From Pseudomonadota bacterium (GTDB taxonomy: Bacteria > Pseudomonadota > Gammaproteobacteria > Steroidobacterales > Steroidobacteraceae): a DNA stretch of 64,000 bases. Both the position numbers and the translations under genes were made by a program. The stretch lies in NCBI GenBank assembly GCA_037200975.1, contig JBBCGI010000001.1:1054001-1118000 (forward strand), in the 5' to 3' direction. This document shows, piece by piece, positions 17,373-26,986 of the stretch; positions within the stretch are counted from its first letter, which is position 1; the number at the start of each line of letters is the position of its first letter. The notes under the pieces were generated by a model. That model was not told where the DNA came from, ran no database searches, and saw only the letters and a program-made list of their open reading frames with translations.

Positions 17373-18361
17373 GTGCGGCAACGATTGCCATCACGATGGG
17401 CGACGCCTCCGGCATCGGCCCGGAAATCATCATGAAGGCGCTCGCCCGCCCGGATATCCACGCGCTTTGCCGGCCACTCGTCATCGGCGACGCCGCACGC
17501 CTGCGGCTGGCGGGTCGCATCCTCAACTCGACGTTGCGCGTTGACAGCTTGCGGGAACCGGCGCAAGCGCAGTTCACGCCCGGCGTCGTGGCTTGCATCG
17601 ATCTCGATCTGGTGCCGAAGGACTATCCCTTCGGAAAGGTGTCGGCCCTCTGTGGTGAGGCGGCATATCGTTTCATCGAGCGCGCGGTACACATCACCGA
17701 AGCGGGACAAGCCGACGCCATTTGCACCGCGCCGCTCAGCAAGGAAGCGCTGCATCTTGCCGGTCACCGCTATCCAGGTCACACCGAACTACTCGCCGCG
17801 CTCACCGGAACCGCGGAAGTTTCGATGATGCTCTCGGCGCCGAAGCTTCGGGTGATCCACGTGACGACCCACATCGGTCTCATCGACGCCATCGAGCGCA
17901 TCGAGCCCGCGCTGGTCGAACGCGTCATCGGCCGCGCGCAATCCACTCTGGTGCGCGCGGGAATCGCCGCGCCACGCATCGGCGTCTGCGGAATCAACCC
18001 GCACGCCGGCGAAAACGGCCTATTCGGCCGCGGCGAGGAGGCGGAAAAGATCGCCCCCGCGATTCGCAATTGCCAGGCGAAAGGCTGGAACGTCAAAGGC
18101 CCGCTGCCAGCCGATACACTCTTCTTTCTCGCCGCGCGCGGCGACTACGACATCGTGGTGGCGATGTATCATGACCAGGGACATGGTCCGATCAAAGTGC
18201 TGGGACTGGAGGCGGGCGTGAACATAACGATTGGTCTGCCGATGATCCGCACGTCGGTCGATCATGGAACGGCTTTCGACATCGCCGGCACGGGTGTCGC
18301 AGACGAGCGCAGCCTGATCGAAGCGATACGGCAGGCTGTCGAACTCGCGCCGAAGCGATGA
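17369..18361 (+). CDS. pdxA2: PdxA2-like 4-phosphotetronate dehydrogenase
   Basis: A 330-residue PdxA-family enzyme. Start-side ITMGDASGIGPEI, substrate and metal histidines in THIGLID, YHDQGHGPIK and TSVDHGTAFDIAG are all present. In tetronate pathways the PdxA2 branch oxidises D-threonate or D-erythronate 4-phosphate, giving DHAP after decarboxylation; true PdxA serves vitamin B6. Coupling to a DUF1537 kinase (4-bp overlap) and to a DeoR regulator argues for the catabolic role. Which stereoisomer is used cannot be told from sequence. Confidence 0.88.
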   Translation: MSAATIAITMGDASGIGPEIIMKALARPDIHALCRPLVIGDAARLRLAGRILNSTLRVDSLREPAQAQFTPGVVACIDLDLVPKDYPFGKVSALCGEAAYRFIERAVHITEAGQADAICTAPLSKEALHLAGHRYPGHTELLAALTGTAEVSMMLSAPKLRVIHVTTHIGLIDAIERIEPALVERVIGRAQSTLVRAGIAAPRIGVCGINPHAGENGLFGRGEEAEKIAPAIRNCQAKGWNVKGPLPADTLFFLAARGDYDIVVAMYHDQGHGPIKVLGLEAGVNITIGLPMIRTSVDHGTAFDIAGTGVADERSLIEAIRQAVELAPKR

Positions 18362-18392
18362 GCCGCCACATGCATTGCGGGAGCGCTTGAGG

Positions 18393-19151
18393 ATGCGCGG
18401 CAAGGAGCGCCATTCACTGCTGCTCCACGCGCTCGGCGCTGGCGAGGTGGACGTCGTGCGACTGGCCCGGCGCTTTCGCGTTTCGGCATCGACGATTCGC
18501 CGCGATCTGCAGCGCTTGTCGAGCGCCAAGGCCGTGCGCCGAACGTACGGCGGCGCCATGCTCGCGCACGCGCAGGCTGAAACCAGCCTCGATCAGCGCC
18601 AACTGGTCAACGGCGCGCAGAAAAATGCAATTGCGCGCGCCGCACTCGACCTGCTCGAGGACGGTGACGCGCTCATCCTCGATGCAGGATCAACGGTCGC
18701 CGCCTTCGCCCGCCTGCTCAAAGGACGGCGGCATCACCTCATAACAAACAATCTGCCACTGGTCGCGATCCTGGCCGACGCGCCGGCACTCGAACTCAGC
18801 GTTCTCGGCGGATCGCTGCGCGTGACGAGCATGAGCACCGTGGGGCCGCTGGCGATCGACGCCATGCGGCGCATGACGGCGGACAAGGTGTTCATGAGCG
18901 CGGATGGCCTGGTCGCGGGGCGCGGCCTGTGCGAGGCGAGCCTCGATCAGGCGGCGCTGAAATCCACGATGATGGAGCAGGCGCGCGAAGTCATCGTGCT
19001 TGCGGATTCCTCCAAGATCGCGCGCAGCAGCCAGTCCGCATGGGCGCGCCTTCCGGCGACCTGGACGCTGGTCACCGATCGGCGCGCCACCGCCGCACAG
19101 TGCGCAAAGTTCGAGGCAGCGGGCGCGCGCGTCATTCGCGCCTCCGACTGA
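18393..19151 (+). CDS. DeoR-family transcriptional regulator
   Basis: A 252-residue regulator: N-terminal DeoR helix-turn-helix (RHSLLLHAL, VVRLARRFRVSASTIRRDL, VRRTYGGAML) and a sugar-isomerase-like effector domain (ILDAGSTVAAFA, LITNNLPLV, ELSVLGGSLR, ADSSKIAR). DeoR proteins usually respond to a phosphorylated sugar, here plausibly a tetronate phosphate made by the two genes upstream. The ATG at 18393 has GGGAG 9 nt before it; a TTG at 18375 is an alternative. Confidence 0.82.
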   Translation: MRGKERHSLLLHALGAGEVDVVRLARRFRVSASTIRRDLQRLSSAKAVRRTYGGAMLAHAQAETSLDQRQLVNGAQKNAIARAALDLLEDGDALILDAGSTVAAFARLLKGRRHHLITNNLPLVAILADAPALELSVLGGSLRVTSMSTVGPLAIDAMRRMTADKVFMSADGLVAGRGLCEASLDQAALKSTMMEQAREVIVLADSSKIARSSQSAWARLPATWTLVTDRRATAAQCAKFEAAGARVIRASD

Positions 19152-19159
19152 CCAGCGCG

Positions 19160-19207
19160 CGGCGGCGCGGGCGCGCCCTGGCTGCGCATCGCTGCAGCGC
19201 GCCGCCG
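19160..19207 (+). terminator. GC-rich hairpin after the DeoR gene
   Basis: Arms CGGCGGCGCG and CGCGCCGCCG pair perfectly around a 28-base loop, 9 bp after the DeoR stop. There is no T-tract, so intrinsic termination is uncertain. Confidence 0.3.
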
Positions 19208-19210
19208 GCA

Positions 19211-19256
19211 TTGCGTACTCCACGCAACGTGTCGCGCATCGAAAAGTCCTACGGAA
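19211..19256 (+). promoter_or_regulatory. Receptor B promoter region: dyad plus cluster motif, site b
   Basis: TTGCGT ACTCC ACGCAA (19211-19227) is a perfect dyad, followed after 13 bp by the cluster motif GAAAAGTCCTACGGAA (19241-19256), then a T-run and CTGGAGG. The same order of elements is seen before the other two paralogous receptors. Confidence 0.6.
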
Positions 19257-19366
19257 CATGGTTTTTTTCTCTGGAGGCAATACGCGGGCGCGCTCACGCT
19301 CGCCGAACAAACGCAGGCACGTGACGACATTTCGGCACGACCAATCTGCACGCACATGGGGGTGTT

Positions 19367-22117
19367 ATGACCAGCAGTCGTAGTTTTCATTCGACGCTCG
19401 CGCGGACTTTCCCGGTCCTCTGCGGCGCGGCTCTCGCGGCGATCGTCGCACTACCCGCTCGAGGCCAGGAAGAAAGCGGGCTGCTCGATGAAGTCGTCGT
19501 CACGGCGACCCGGCAGGTCTCCACAGTAAACAAGGTGCCGATGTCGATCACCGCCGTCACACCGGAAATGCTCGAGCGTCAGGCGGTGAAGAACGTGCAG
19601 GACCTCGCCCGCATCGTTCCGGGCGTGACTTTTCGCCGCGACAGTGGCGACGGCAATCCCGACATTGCGATCCGAGGCGTGAAGTCCTTCAGCCAGGGCA
19701 CGCCGACCACCGGCATCTTTATCGACGACGTGCCTATCCACAAGCGCGGCAGCTCGGGCGGTGTGTCCGGCAACGGCTCGCCCTTTCCGCCGCTCTACGA
19801 CCTGGCACGCGTCGAGGTGCTGCGCGGGCCGCAGGGCACTCTCTACGGCGGCTCCGCGCAGGGCGGTGCCATCCGCTTCATCACGCCGACCCCGAGTCTG
19901 ACCGAATACGAAGTCACCACCCGCGCGGAACTGTCGCAGGTCGACCACGGCGGCGCCGGTTATGACGTCGCCGTTGCCGCGGGCGGCCCGCTCGTCACCG
20001 ACAAACTCGGTGCACGCGCCAGCGTGTTGTACCGACGTCAAGGCGGCTACATCGATCACGTGTCTATCTACACCGGCGAGCGCTTCGCCGACAACACCAA
20101 CTGGCGCGAGTCGAGCGCCGCGCGGCTGTCGCTGCTCTGGCAGCCGACGGACAATCTGGCCATCACGCCTTCGTTCTATTACTCGAAGGAACACCTGAAC
20201 GACAACGAGCTCTTCAACGACGATCTGCCTCAGCTGACTATCAACGGCGGGGTCTTCACCAACCGCGGCGCGACGCCCGGTGGGACGACCGGCGGCGTGT
20301 TGTTCGACTTTCCGGACACTGCGTACAGCGGCGGCACGATCGCACCGACCCATTTCCTCGGGCCCGGCAAGACCTTCATGGGCGTCTATCCAGACACCAC
20401 CAGCACGCCGTCGTTTTCCGGCTCGCCGCGCGAAACGAAGTTCTCGCTGCCGGCACTGACGGTCGATTTCGACATGGGCTCCGTGTTGCTGAAGTCGATC
20501 ACGGCGTACGTGACCGACACGGTGTCGGGCTACACGCCTGGCGTCACGCAGATGCTCGGCACGTTTCCGGGCGTGATGCCGAACGCCACGAATGCGCAAT
20601 TCGTCATCCCGGGCTCGGTCGCCACCACCTGCGGCAGCGATTCGTCGCGCACGGACGACGGCATTTGCCGCGTGCCCGTTGCCGGCGGCGCCGGAACGAA
20701 TTTCATCATCCCGGGTTTTCCGCTGCGCATCGCGCGTTCCGAGTACTTCAACGAACGGCGCGCCTTCAGCCAGGAATTCCGGCTCCAATCCGCACCCGGC
20801 GAAGGAAAACTCAGCTGGATCGCCGGTGTTTTCTACAGCGACGCGCGCTACGAGCAGAATCTCGAGAACGTCGGCAACGACCAGGACGTCTCCATGTTCC
20901 TGCGCGGCGTCGGCTTCGAGTGGTTCCTCGGCGCACCTGCGGCCGATCCGGACACCGGCCAGCTGCTGCCGGTGGGAACGCCAGGCCTCAGCACCTATCG
21001 TCACCAGTTCACGCAAGAGAAGGACATCGCGTTGTTCGGCGAAGTGAGTTACGACTTCACGTCGAAATGGAAGGGCACGGTCGGCCTGCGCGCTTCGGAG
21101 TCCGATCTCGACTACTACCAGATATCCGCCGGCGGCAATCTGGTCGGCAACCCGCCGGGGTTCGTTGCGACTCCCCTGCCCCCGACTCGCATCACCGATC
21201 CCGGCGAGGGACATCCATTCGCCAATCAGCCCGGCGATCCGATCACCACGACCACGGGCTCGCAGACGGAACGGCCGCTGACGCCGAAGGCCGGCATCGC
21301 CTACCAGGCCACCGACAACCAGCTCTTCTACGCCACGGTTTCTTCGGGATTCCGTGCGGGCGGCGTCAATATCCCGGCAAGCCAGGGCAATTGCGGCGCC
21401 GCGCTCGCGGCGCTCGGCTGGACGACCACGCCCGAGGAATACAAGTCGGACAAGCTGACGAGCTTCGAGCTCGGCGCGAAGAACCGCATCGGCAACTGGC
21501 AGCTCAACTCTTCGGTGTTCTATATCGACTGGAAGAATCCGCAGATCAACCAGCGCCTGAGCGCATGCCTCTTCAACTATCTGGACAACGGCGGCGCGGC
21601 CGTCAGCCAGGGCTTCGACGTTCAGCTGACAGGCCGCCTGGGGCCCGTATCGATCAGCGGCTCGGCCGCCTACACGGATGCCGCCTACACCGAGACGGTG
21701 CTGAGCAAGGTTGCGCCCGGCACCGCCGCGCAGATCGTGGTGCGCGAAGGTGACACGATGGGCGTACCAAAGTGGCAGTTTGCGGCGTCGACCCAGTACG
21801 ACTTCACGGTGGCGGAAAAGCCTATCTACCTGCGGGCTGACTATCAGTACAGCGGCGACTACCTGCGCACCACCGGACCCGGGACGATCAGCTACGATCC
21901 ATTCGGCTACCAGGGCGATTCTTTCCAGAACCTTGCGGTCCGCATCGGCATGAAAATCGACAGCCTGGATCTGTCGATGTACGCGAACAATCTCACCAAC
22001 GATGACAGCCTGCTGTCGATGGCCAGACCGAGCGGCGCCTCCTCGCTCTCATTCCTCACCTACATGTCGCAGCAGCGGCCGCGCGAGATGGGTGTCACGC
22101 TGTCGTATCGTTTCTGA
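19367..22117 (+). CDS. TonB-dependent receptor, cluster paralogue B
   Basis: A 916-residue receptor with ATG start, signal peptide to about residue 34 (ARGQEES), TonB box-like DEVVVTATRQVST, plug (VPMSITAVT, IVPGVTFRRD, GTLYGGSAQGGAIRF) and barrel ending VTLSYRF. Conserved with receptors A and C in blocks such as NPQINQRLSAC and GDYLRTTGPGTISYDP. It has its own motif-bearing promoter rather than reading on from the DeoR operon. Its last 23 bp overlap tail-to-tail with the OtnI-like gene on the other strand. Confidence 0.9.
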   Translation: MTSSRSFHSTLARTFPVLCGAALAAIVALPARGQEESGLLDEVVVTATRQVSTVNKVPMSITAVTPEMLERQAVKNVQDLARIVPGVTFRRDSGDGNPDIAIRGVKSFSQGTPTTGIFIDDVPIHKRGSSGGVSGNGSPFPPLYDLARVEVLRGPQGTLYGGSAQGGAIRFITPTPSLTEYEVTTRAELSQVDHGGAGYDVAVAAGGPLVTDKLGARASVLYRRQGGYIDHVSIYTGERFADNTNWRESSAARLSLLWQPTDNLAITPSFYYSKEHLNDNELFNDDLPQLTINGGVFTNRGATPGGTTGGVLFDFPDTAYSGGTIAPTHFLGPGKTFMGVYPDTTSTPSFSGSPRETKFSLPALTVDFDMGSVLLKSITAYVTDTVSGYTPGVTQMLGTFPGVMPNATNAQFVIPGSVATTCGSDSSRTDDGICRVPVAGGAGTNFIIPGFPLRIARSEYFNERRAFSQEFRLQSAPGEGKLSWIAGVFYSDARYEQNLENVGNDQDVSMFLRGVGFEWFLGAPAADPDTGQLLPVGTPGLSTYRHQFTQEKDIALFGEVSYDFTSKWKGTVGLRASESDLDYYQISAGGNLVGNPPGFVATPLPPTRITDPGEGHPFANQPGDPITTTTGSQTERPLTPKAGIAYQATDNQLFYATVSSGFRAGGVNIPASQGNCGAALAALGWTTTPEEYKSDKLTSFELGAKNRIGNWQLNSSVFYIDWKNPQINQRLSACLFNYLDNGGAAVSQGFDVQLTGRLGPVSISGSAAYTDAAYTETVLSKVAPGTAAQIVVREGDTMGVPKWQFAASTQYDFTVAEKPIYLRADYQYSGDYLRTTGPGTISYDPFGYQGDSFQNLAVRIGMKIDSLDLSMYANNLTNDDSLLSMARPSGASSLSFLTYMSQQRPREMGVTLSYRF

Positions 22118-22889
22118 GGGACATGCCGAAGGTTTCGAGCCAGCGCAATCCTTCGTCGGTCGATTCCTGCGGGCGATACTCGCAGCCAATCCAGCCACGG
22201 TAGCCGAGCCGATCGAGGGCGGAGAAGATCGCGCCATAGGCGATCTCCCCCTGGTCCGGCTCGGCGCGGCTCGGGACCGCCGCGATCTGCACGTGCCCGA
22301 TCGTCGGCAGGTAGCGCTCGAGCCGCGTCAATACGTCGCCCTGCGCGATGGCGACGTGATACACGTCGAACATCATGCGCAGGTTCGCGGCGCCGACCTG
22401 ATCGATCGTCGCCGCGACTTTTTCGGCGGTCGAAAAGAAATAGCCCGGCCGGTCGCGGGCATTGAGCGGCTCGAGCAGCAGCACGAGATCGTGCGCGCGC
22501 TCCGCCGCCAGTCGCAGATTGTCAGCCAGCGTGGCGCGCGCGCGTTCGCCGTCTGCCTCCCGCGGCACGCCCGCCATCACATGGACGAAGCGCGCGCCGA
22601 TTTCACGCGCGTAGTCGCAGGCACGATCGAAACCCGCGAAAAAATCCGCCTCGCGCCCCGGCAATGCGCCGAGGCCGTACTCTCCGGCCTGCATGTCGCC
22701 GGGCGGAGTGTTGAGTGCCAGGGCTTCGACGCCGACCTCGCGGCAGGTGCGGCGCAGCGACGCCGCGGGCACATCGTAGGGCCAATGAAACTCCACCGCC
22801 CTGAAGCCGGCCGCCGCCGCGGCGACGACCCGATCGGACACCGGCCGGTCAGGCCAGAGGAAGCCGAGATTGGCGGAAAATTTCTGCAT
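22095..22889 (-). CDS. otnI: 2-oxo-tetronate isomerase (hydroxypyruvate isomerase family)
   Basis: A 264-residue TIM-barrel of the hydroxypyruvate isomerase/OtnI family: MQKFSANLGFLWPD at the start, VEFHWPYD, LLEPLNARD with a metal Glu, MMFDVYHVAIAQGD and WIGCEYRP. OtnI converts 2-oxo-tetronate to 3-oxo-tetronate. It is the last gene of the five-gene operon with Gfo/Idh, DenD, OtnK and OtnC homologues; only 3 bp separate it from the OtnC gene. Context makes OtnI much more likely than a plain hydroxypyruvate isomerase. Confidence 0.85.
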   Translation of the reverse strand: MQKFSANLGFLWPDRPVSDRVVAAAAAGFRAVEFHWPYDVPAASLRRTCREVGVEALALNTPPGDMQAGEYGLGALPGREADFFAGFDRACDYAREIGARFVHVMAGVPREADGERARATLADNLRLAAERAHDLVLLLEPLNARDRPGYFFSTAEKVAATIDQVGAANLRMMFDVYHVAIAQGDVLTRLERYLPTIGHVQIAAVPSRAEPDQGEIAYGAIFSALDRLGYRGWIGCEYRPQESTDEGLRWLETFGMSLRNDTTA

Positions 22890-22892
22890 GCG

Positions 22893-23528
22893 CTATTTCG
22901 TCCGGAAATGGCGTTCGAGATCCGCGACCGCGTCGGCACCGAGCAGGCGCACCGGCAATCCGCGCGTCAACAACGCGAGCTTCGCCGAGGCCTCGAGTTC
23001 TTCGGCCGCGAATACGGCCTCTTCCAGGGTCTGGCCCGAAACCACGGGCCCGTGGTTCTGCAGCAGCACCGCGACGTGATCGCGCGCGAGCTCGGCAACG
23101 GGCGTTGCGAGGCCGGCGGATCCGGGACGCGAATACGGCGTCAGCGGCAGCTTGCCCAGACGCATGATTCCGTACGGCGTGAGCGGAGCCAGCGCATCGG
23201 CGGCGTTGGTGTCGGCGAGACAGGACAATGCCGTCGCGTAGGTCGAATGCAGATGCACCACGGCACGAGCTGCGGGGCGATTCAGATAGAAGGCGAGATG
23301 CAGCGGCAATTCCTTGGTCGGCGGATCGCCGCCGATGTGTCTGCCGGCTGCGTCGAGTTTCGAGAGCCGGCTCGCGACGAGCTCGCCGAGGCAGGAGTTC
23401 GTCGGCGTCGCGAGATACCCTGCCTCGAGGCGCACGCTGATGTTGCCGGAAGAACCGCCGGTGAGGCCGCGAGAGAACAGCGACGCGCCCCACCGCACGA
23501 TCGCTGCGCGCAGGTCTTGCTCATTCAT
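22893..23528 (-). CDS. otnC: 3-oxo-tetronate 4-phosphate decarboxylase (class II aldolase family)
   Basis: A 211-residue class II aldolase/adducin-fold protein. GGSSGNISVR near residue 25-34, the metal histidines in VVHLHSTYATAL and QNHGPVV, and the Glu in PPTKELPLH are seen. OtnC proteins turn 3-oxo-tetronate 4-phosphate into DHAP and CO2. Its ATG overlaps the kinase stop by 4 bp and the OtnI gene follows directly, the known order of an otn operon. A fuculose-phosphate-aldolase role cannot be ruled out by fold alone but does not fit the neighbours. Confidence 0.85.
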   Translation of the reverse strand: MNEQDLRAAIVRWGASLFSRGLTGGSSGNISVRLEAGYLATPTNSCLGELVASRLSKLDAAGRHIGGDPPTKELPLHLAFYLNRPAARAVVHLHSTYATALSCLADTNAADALAPLTPYGIMRLGKLPLTPYSRPGSAGLATPVAELARDHVAVLLQNHGPVVSGQTLEEAVFAAEELEASAKLALLTRGLPVRLLGADAVADLERHFRTK

Positions 23529-24781
23529 GTTGAACCGACCGCCTCCAGTGCTCTGGAAAAAAAATCCACCCCGCCGAAATTTCCGCTCTTGAGCGCGAGT
23601 CCGAGGATACCGTCGCGCTCGGCAACCAGCGCGGGCACACCGGTGTCGATTTCCGCACCTATCCACAGCCGCCGCACACCGAGCGCCATCATCACAGCTC
23701 CCGCAGTCTCGCCGCCACCTACGACGAGCCGCCTTACACCGCCATCGACCACGCGCCGGGCAAGTTCGCCGAAGAACTGCTCGACGGCGGCGGCGCTATG
23801 CTGCGCTCCGTGGCGGGCTTGCGTCCGCGCGACGATCTCCGGTTCGGTCGTGGAAAAGACCATCGGCACTGCGCCGGACTGCGCGCGCACCCACTCGAAT
23901 GCGCGCTCCACGGTCATGCGCCCTGTCAGTAGTTTGTCCGAGTCGATCGCAAGCCAGGGTGCGGACCGGCCGTAGGCTTCGACCTGGGCTCGCGAAGTCC
24001 GGGAACAGGAACCGCACAGAACGATGCCAGGGCCTGCGGGACGTGCGAGCGCCAACGGCTCGCCGGCCAGCAAGCCGGATGCCCGGAAATTTTGCGACAA
24101 GCCAAGCGCAACACCGGAGCTCCCCGTAATCAGGCGATGGTCGGCCACAGCGGCGCCAAGCGTTTCGAGATCCGCGTCGTCGATCGCGTCGGTGACCAGC
24201 AGGCGCTGACCGCGACGCCATGCGTCGCTGGCGGACTGGCGCACGGCGCTCGAGCCCTCCCGCACCGTGGCGAGCGCGATGTGACCGATCGGACTGCGGC
24301 ACTGGCGCCCGAGCCACCGGCGGATGTTCGGATCGGTCATCGGCGTCAGCGGATGACTTTCCATGCCCGACTCGTTGAGAAGGCGATCGCCGACGAACAG
24401 ATGCCCCATGAATACACGACGCCCGGCGCGCGGAAATGCCGGACACACGATGGCTCCCTCGGCACGGCACAACTCGAGCAGCGCCTCGGCGACCGGACCG
24501 ATGTTGCCTTCCGGCGTCGAATCGAAGGTCGAGCAGTATTTGAAAAGCAGCTGGCGGCAGCCTTGATCGAGCAGCCAGCGTGCCGCTGCCAGCGACTGGC
24601 CCACAGCCTCGTCCGCCGCGATCGAACGTGTCTTGAGGGCCACGACGCCCGCTTCGCAATCCGCCGGCGCACCCTCGGCATCCACGCCGACGAACTGCAT
24701 TGTCCGCATTCCGCCCGCGCTCAGCGTGTTGGCGAGATCGCTGGCGCCCGTCAGATCATCGGCAATGGCTCCAAGGAGCAT
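23525..24781 (-). CDS. otnK: DUF1537 3-oxo-tetronate kinase, module 2
   Basis: A 418-residue DUF1537 kinase: LLGAIADDLTGASDLANTL at the start, FKYCSTFDSTPEGNIGP in the substrate domain, IVLCGSCSRTS, VVGGGETAGAVM and LALKSGNFGG in the ATP domain. In otn operons it phosphorylates 3-oxo-tetronate at O4. It is a distant paralogue of the kinase at 16113, so the cluster carries both known kinase routes. ATG 24781 has GGAGGT 6 nt before it, which rules against the GTG at 24787. Confidence 0.88.
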   Translation of the reverse strand: MLLGAIADDLTGASDLANTLSAGGMRTMQFVGVDAEGAPADCEAGVVALKTRSIAADEAVGQSLAAARWLLDQGCRQLLFKYCSTFDSTPEGNIGPVAEALLELCRAEGAIVCPAFPRAGRRVFMGHLFVGDRLLNESGMESHPLTPMTDPNIRRWLGRQCRSPIGHIALATVREGSSAVRQSASDAWRRGQRLLVTDAIDDADLETLGAAVADHRLITGSSGVALGLSQNFRASGLLAGEPLALARPAGPGIVLCGSCSRTSRAQVEAYGRSAPWLAIDSDKLLTGRMTVERAFEWVRAQSGAVPMVFSTTEPEIVARTQARHGAQHSAAAVEQFFGELARRVVDGGVRRLVVGGGETAGAVMMALGVRRLWIGAEIDTGVPALVAERDGILGLALKSGNFGGVDFFSRALEAVGST

Positions 24782-24799
24782 CGACACCTCCGCTTGCGC

Positions 24800-25795
24800 T
24801 CATGGCTCCTGCTGGCGCCAGGGTTGCGCACCGTCGAGTTCATCCTCCAGGTGCACGCGGATGATTTCGTCGAAAGTCGACTCCGCGCGAAAGCCAAGCT
24901 CGTGAGCGCGACGTGCATCGAAGCTGCGCGGCCATGAACTGATGATCGCCGCGATCGCGGGGTCGGGTACGCGTTTCACGAGTGCGGCGGCGCGCGCGCC
25001 CGCGACACGTTTTAGCGCCTCGATCTCCTCGGCGACAGTCGCCGAGAATCCCGGCATCGTGAGTGTCCGCACGAATCCGAGCCGCGAACTGTCGAGCGTT
25101 GCGGCGTGCACCATGAATTCGACGGCGGCGCGCGGGCTCGCAAACCAGTGTCGCACCGAATCGCTCACCGGCAGGATCGCCTCCTGGCCGATGAGCGGTT
25201 CGCGCAATATGCTCGAGAAAAATCCGGACGCTGCCTTGTTGGGCTTGCCCGGACGAATGCAGATCGTGGGCAGGCGGATGCCGATGCCGTCGAGAAAACC
25301 GCGCCGGGAATAGTCCGCGAGCATCAGCTCAGACATCGCCTTCTGCGTGCCGTAGCTGGTCTGCGGTGTCACGTGATGGGTGTCGCCGATGACATCCGGG
25401 AGCGTCGCTCCAAAGACCGTTACGGACGAGGTGAACACGACACGGGGGTGGTAGCCGGATCCGGCGGTGCGGATCGCCTCGAACAGCGCACGCGTCCCGT
25501 CGAGATTCACGCGATAGCCCTTCTCGAAATCGGCTTCTGCTTCGCCCGAAACGACGGCGGCGAGATGGAAGATCAAGTCGGGCCGCGGCGCAATCAGCTG
25601 CCGGGCGACGTCTGGCTGCGACATATCGGCGACGACGGCCCGAATATCGAACGCAGCACGCGGCGCCTCGGGCGCAACGATATCCGCGAGCGTCAACGCG
25701 GTAATGGGCCGGTTTCCGACTGCGCCGCTGCGGATCAACTTCGCCGTGAGCTTGCGCCCGAGCATGCCGGCGGCACCTATCAGGAGTACGTTCAT
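24800..25795 (-). CDS. denD: D-erythronate dehydrogenase-like SDR (DenD)
   Basis: A 331-residue extended SDR/NAD-dependent epimerase-fold enzyme. NAD site LLIGAAGMLGRKL, then HLAAVVSGEAEADFE, SSVTVFGA and the catalytic YGTQKAM (Tyr-x-x-x-Lys). The wording AAVVSGEAE-x-DF and RPGKPNKAAS is that of DenD, which oxidises D-erythronate to 2-oxo-D-erythronate, the entry to OtnI-OtnK-OtnC. Its ATG overlaps the stop of the Gfo/Idh gene (ATGA). The neighbours support this call strongly. Confidence 0.85.
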   Translation of the reverse strand: MNVLLIGAAGMLGRKLTAKLIRSGAVGNRPITALTLADIVAPEAPRAAFDIRAVVADMSQPDVARQLIAPRPDLIFHLAAVVSGEAEADFEKGYRVNLDGTRALFEAIRTAGSGYHPRVVFTSSVTVFGATLPDVIGDTHHVTPQTSYGTQKAMSELMLADYSRRGFLDGIGIRLPTICIRPGKPNKAASGFFSSILREPLIGQEAILPVSDSVRHWFASPRAAVEFMVHAATLDSSRLGFVRTLTMPGFSATVAEEIEALKRVAGARAAALVKRVPDPAIAAIISSWPRSFDARRAHELGFRAESTFDEIIRVHLEDELDGAQPWRQQEP

Positions 25796-26832
25796 TTCCG
25801 GTCCGGATTCGCAAGATGTCCGAGCCGCACCGCCGTCTGTCCCGCGCGGAGCGCCAGTTCCGTCACGAGATATGAGTGGCCAGGCCTCTCGGCCGACGTG
25901 CTGCGCTCGCGCACGTCGTCGGCGATGTCGGTGAAGTAGCGGATCGGCACGGCGGAACAGTCGATGCGTTCGATCTGGTCGCCGCGTACCAACAGCAAAT
26001 GATCGGTACCCGGTTGGCCGCACAGGTCGACGTACTTGCGGACTTCGACAACGCCCTCGGTGCCGAGAACCGTGAAGCGACTGTCGCTCGAATACGGCTG
26101 CCCATCGGGCGTGAGCCAATCCACTCGTAGATAGCCGGAGGCGGATTCCCCGTGCAGCAGCACTTCGCCGAAATCCTCGAACTCGGGATGATCCGGGCGC
26201 GTGAAGTTGCCAACACTCGCGGCGACGATGCGCGGCGCGCGCGAGCCGGTGAAATGTATGAAGCTGTCGATCTGGTGCGAAGCGATATCGCCCAGGATTC
26301 CCCCGCTGCTCTCGCGGCGGAAGAACCACGGGTGACGCTGGCCGAGGATGCCACGGTGTGGACCGAGACCGGTGGTGTGGATCACCTGTCCGATCGCGCC
26401 CTGCTCGACCAGCTCCGCCGCCTTGAGCATGGCTCGCACCCAGTAACGCTCGCTGAAAGCCACCGACCAGAACCGCCCCGTCGCGGCCGCCGTAACGCGG
26501 ACCTGTGCAAGGTCCTCAAGCGTAGTCGCGCCCGGCTTGTCCGTCATGACGTCCTTGCCCGCGCGCATGCTTTCGATGGCGAAGCCCGCTCGCTCGCCCG
26601 GCATCGCGCCGATCAGGATGAGATCGATGCTTTTGTCGTCCAGCAGTGTCCGATAGTCCGCGAGGCGCGATGCGTTCGGGAACGCCTGGAAGACGCGCGC
26701 GGAGGGCTCCGGTTCGTTGCGCGTCCACCAACCTTTAAAGACGCCGCCCGCCGCGACCATGTCCGCGGCCATCCGATAGATGTGAATGTGGTCCGCACCG
26801 ATCACACCAAAACCGATGGGTCGTTGTGCCAT
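25792..26832 (-). CDS. Gfo/Idh/MocA oxidoreductase, copy 1
   Basis: A 346-residue NAD(P)-dependent sugar oxidoreductase. Rossmann N-terminus FGVIGADHIHIYRMA, then MTDKPGATT (the usual EKP lysine as DKP) and the catalytic-domain DIASHQIDSFIHF. Such enzymes oxidise or reduce sugars, inositols or sugar acids. It opens the denD-otnK-otnC-otnI operon, so it may feed erythronate or a precursor into it. A paralogue at 33183 matches it in HIHIYRM and FEDFGEVLL blocks. ATG 26832 has GAGAGG 6 nt upstream. Confidence 0.82.
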   Translation of the reverse strand: MAQRPIGFGVIGADHIHIYRMAADMVAAGGVFKGWWTRNEPEPSARVFQAFPNASRLADYRTLLDDKSIDLILIGAMPGERAGFAIESMRAGKDVMTDKPGATTLEDLAQVRVTAAATGRFWSVAFSERYWVRAMLKAAELVEQGAIGQVIHTTGLGPHRGILGQRHPWFFRRESSGGILGDIASHQIDSFIHFTGSRAPRIVAASVGNFTRPDHPEFEDFGEVLLHGESASGYLRVDWLTPDGQPYSSDSRFTVLGTEGVVEVRKYVDLCGQPGTDHLLLVRGDQIERIDCSAVPIRYFTDIADDVRERSTSAERPGHSYLVTELALRAGQTAVRLGHLANPDRK

Positions 26833-26969
26833 CTCAAACCTCTCGCTTTCCCGATCCAGTGCCGCGACGGACGCCGCGCGCGCACGATTTGACTGTAGCG
26901 CGGCCGGAACGTACATGGATAAACGCTAGTTCTGCTGGCACTTTTACCCATTGGTCCTCGATGTCCATC

Positions 26970-26986
26970 CAATTGTCCTACCGGAA
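26970..26986 (+). promoter_or_regulatory. Cluster motif, site i
   Basis: CAATTGTCCTACCGGAA on the plus strand, about 140 bp before the Gfo/Idh start and thus pointing away from it. A partial copy, TTGGTCCTCG, lies 20 bp to its left. Reverse orientation is the weak point of this copy. Confidence 0.45.

Noticed and set aside
19451-21214. 587-codon minus-strand ORF
   Set aside because: Antisense shadow of receptor B.
22002-23975. 657-codon plus-strand ORF
   Set aside because: Antisense across the otnI-otnC-otnK genes, which have clear motifs and overlapping starts and stops.
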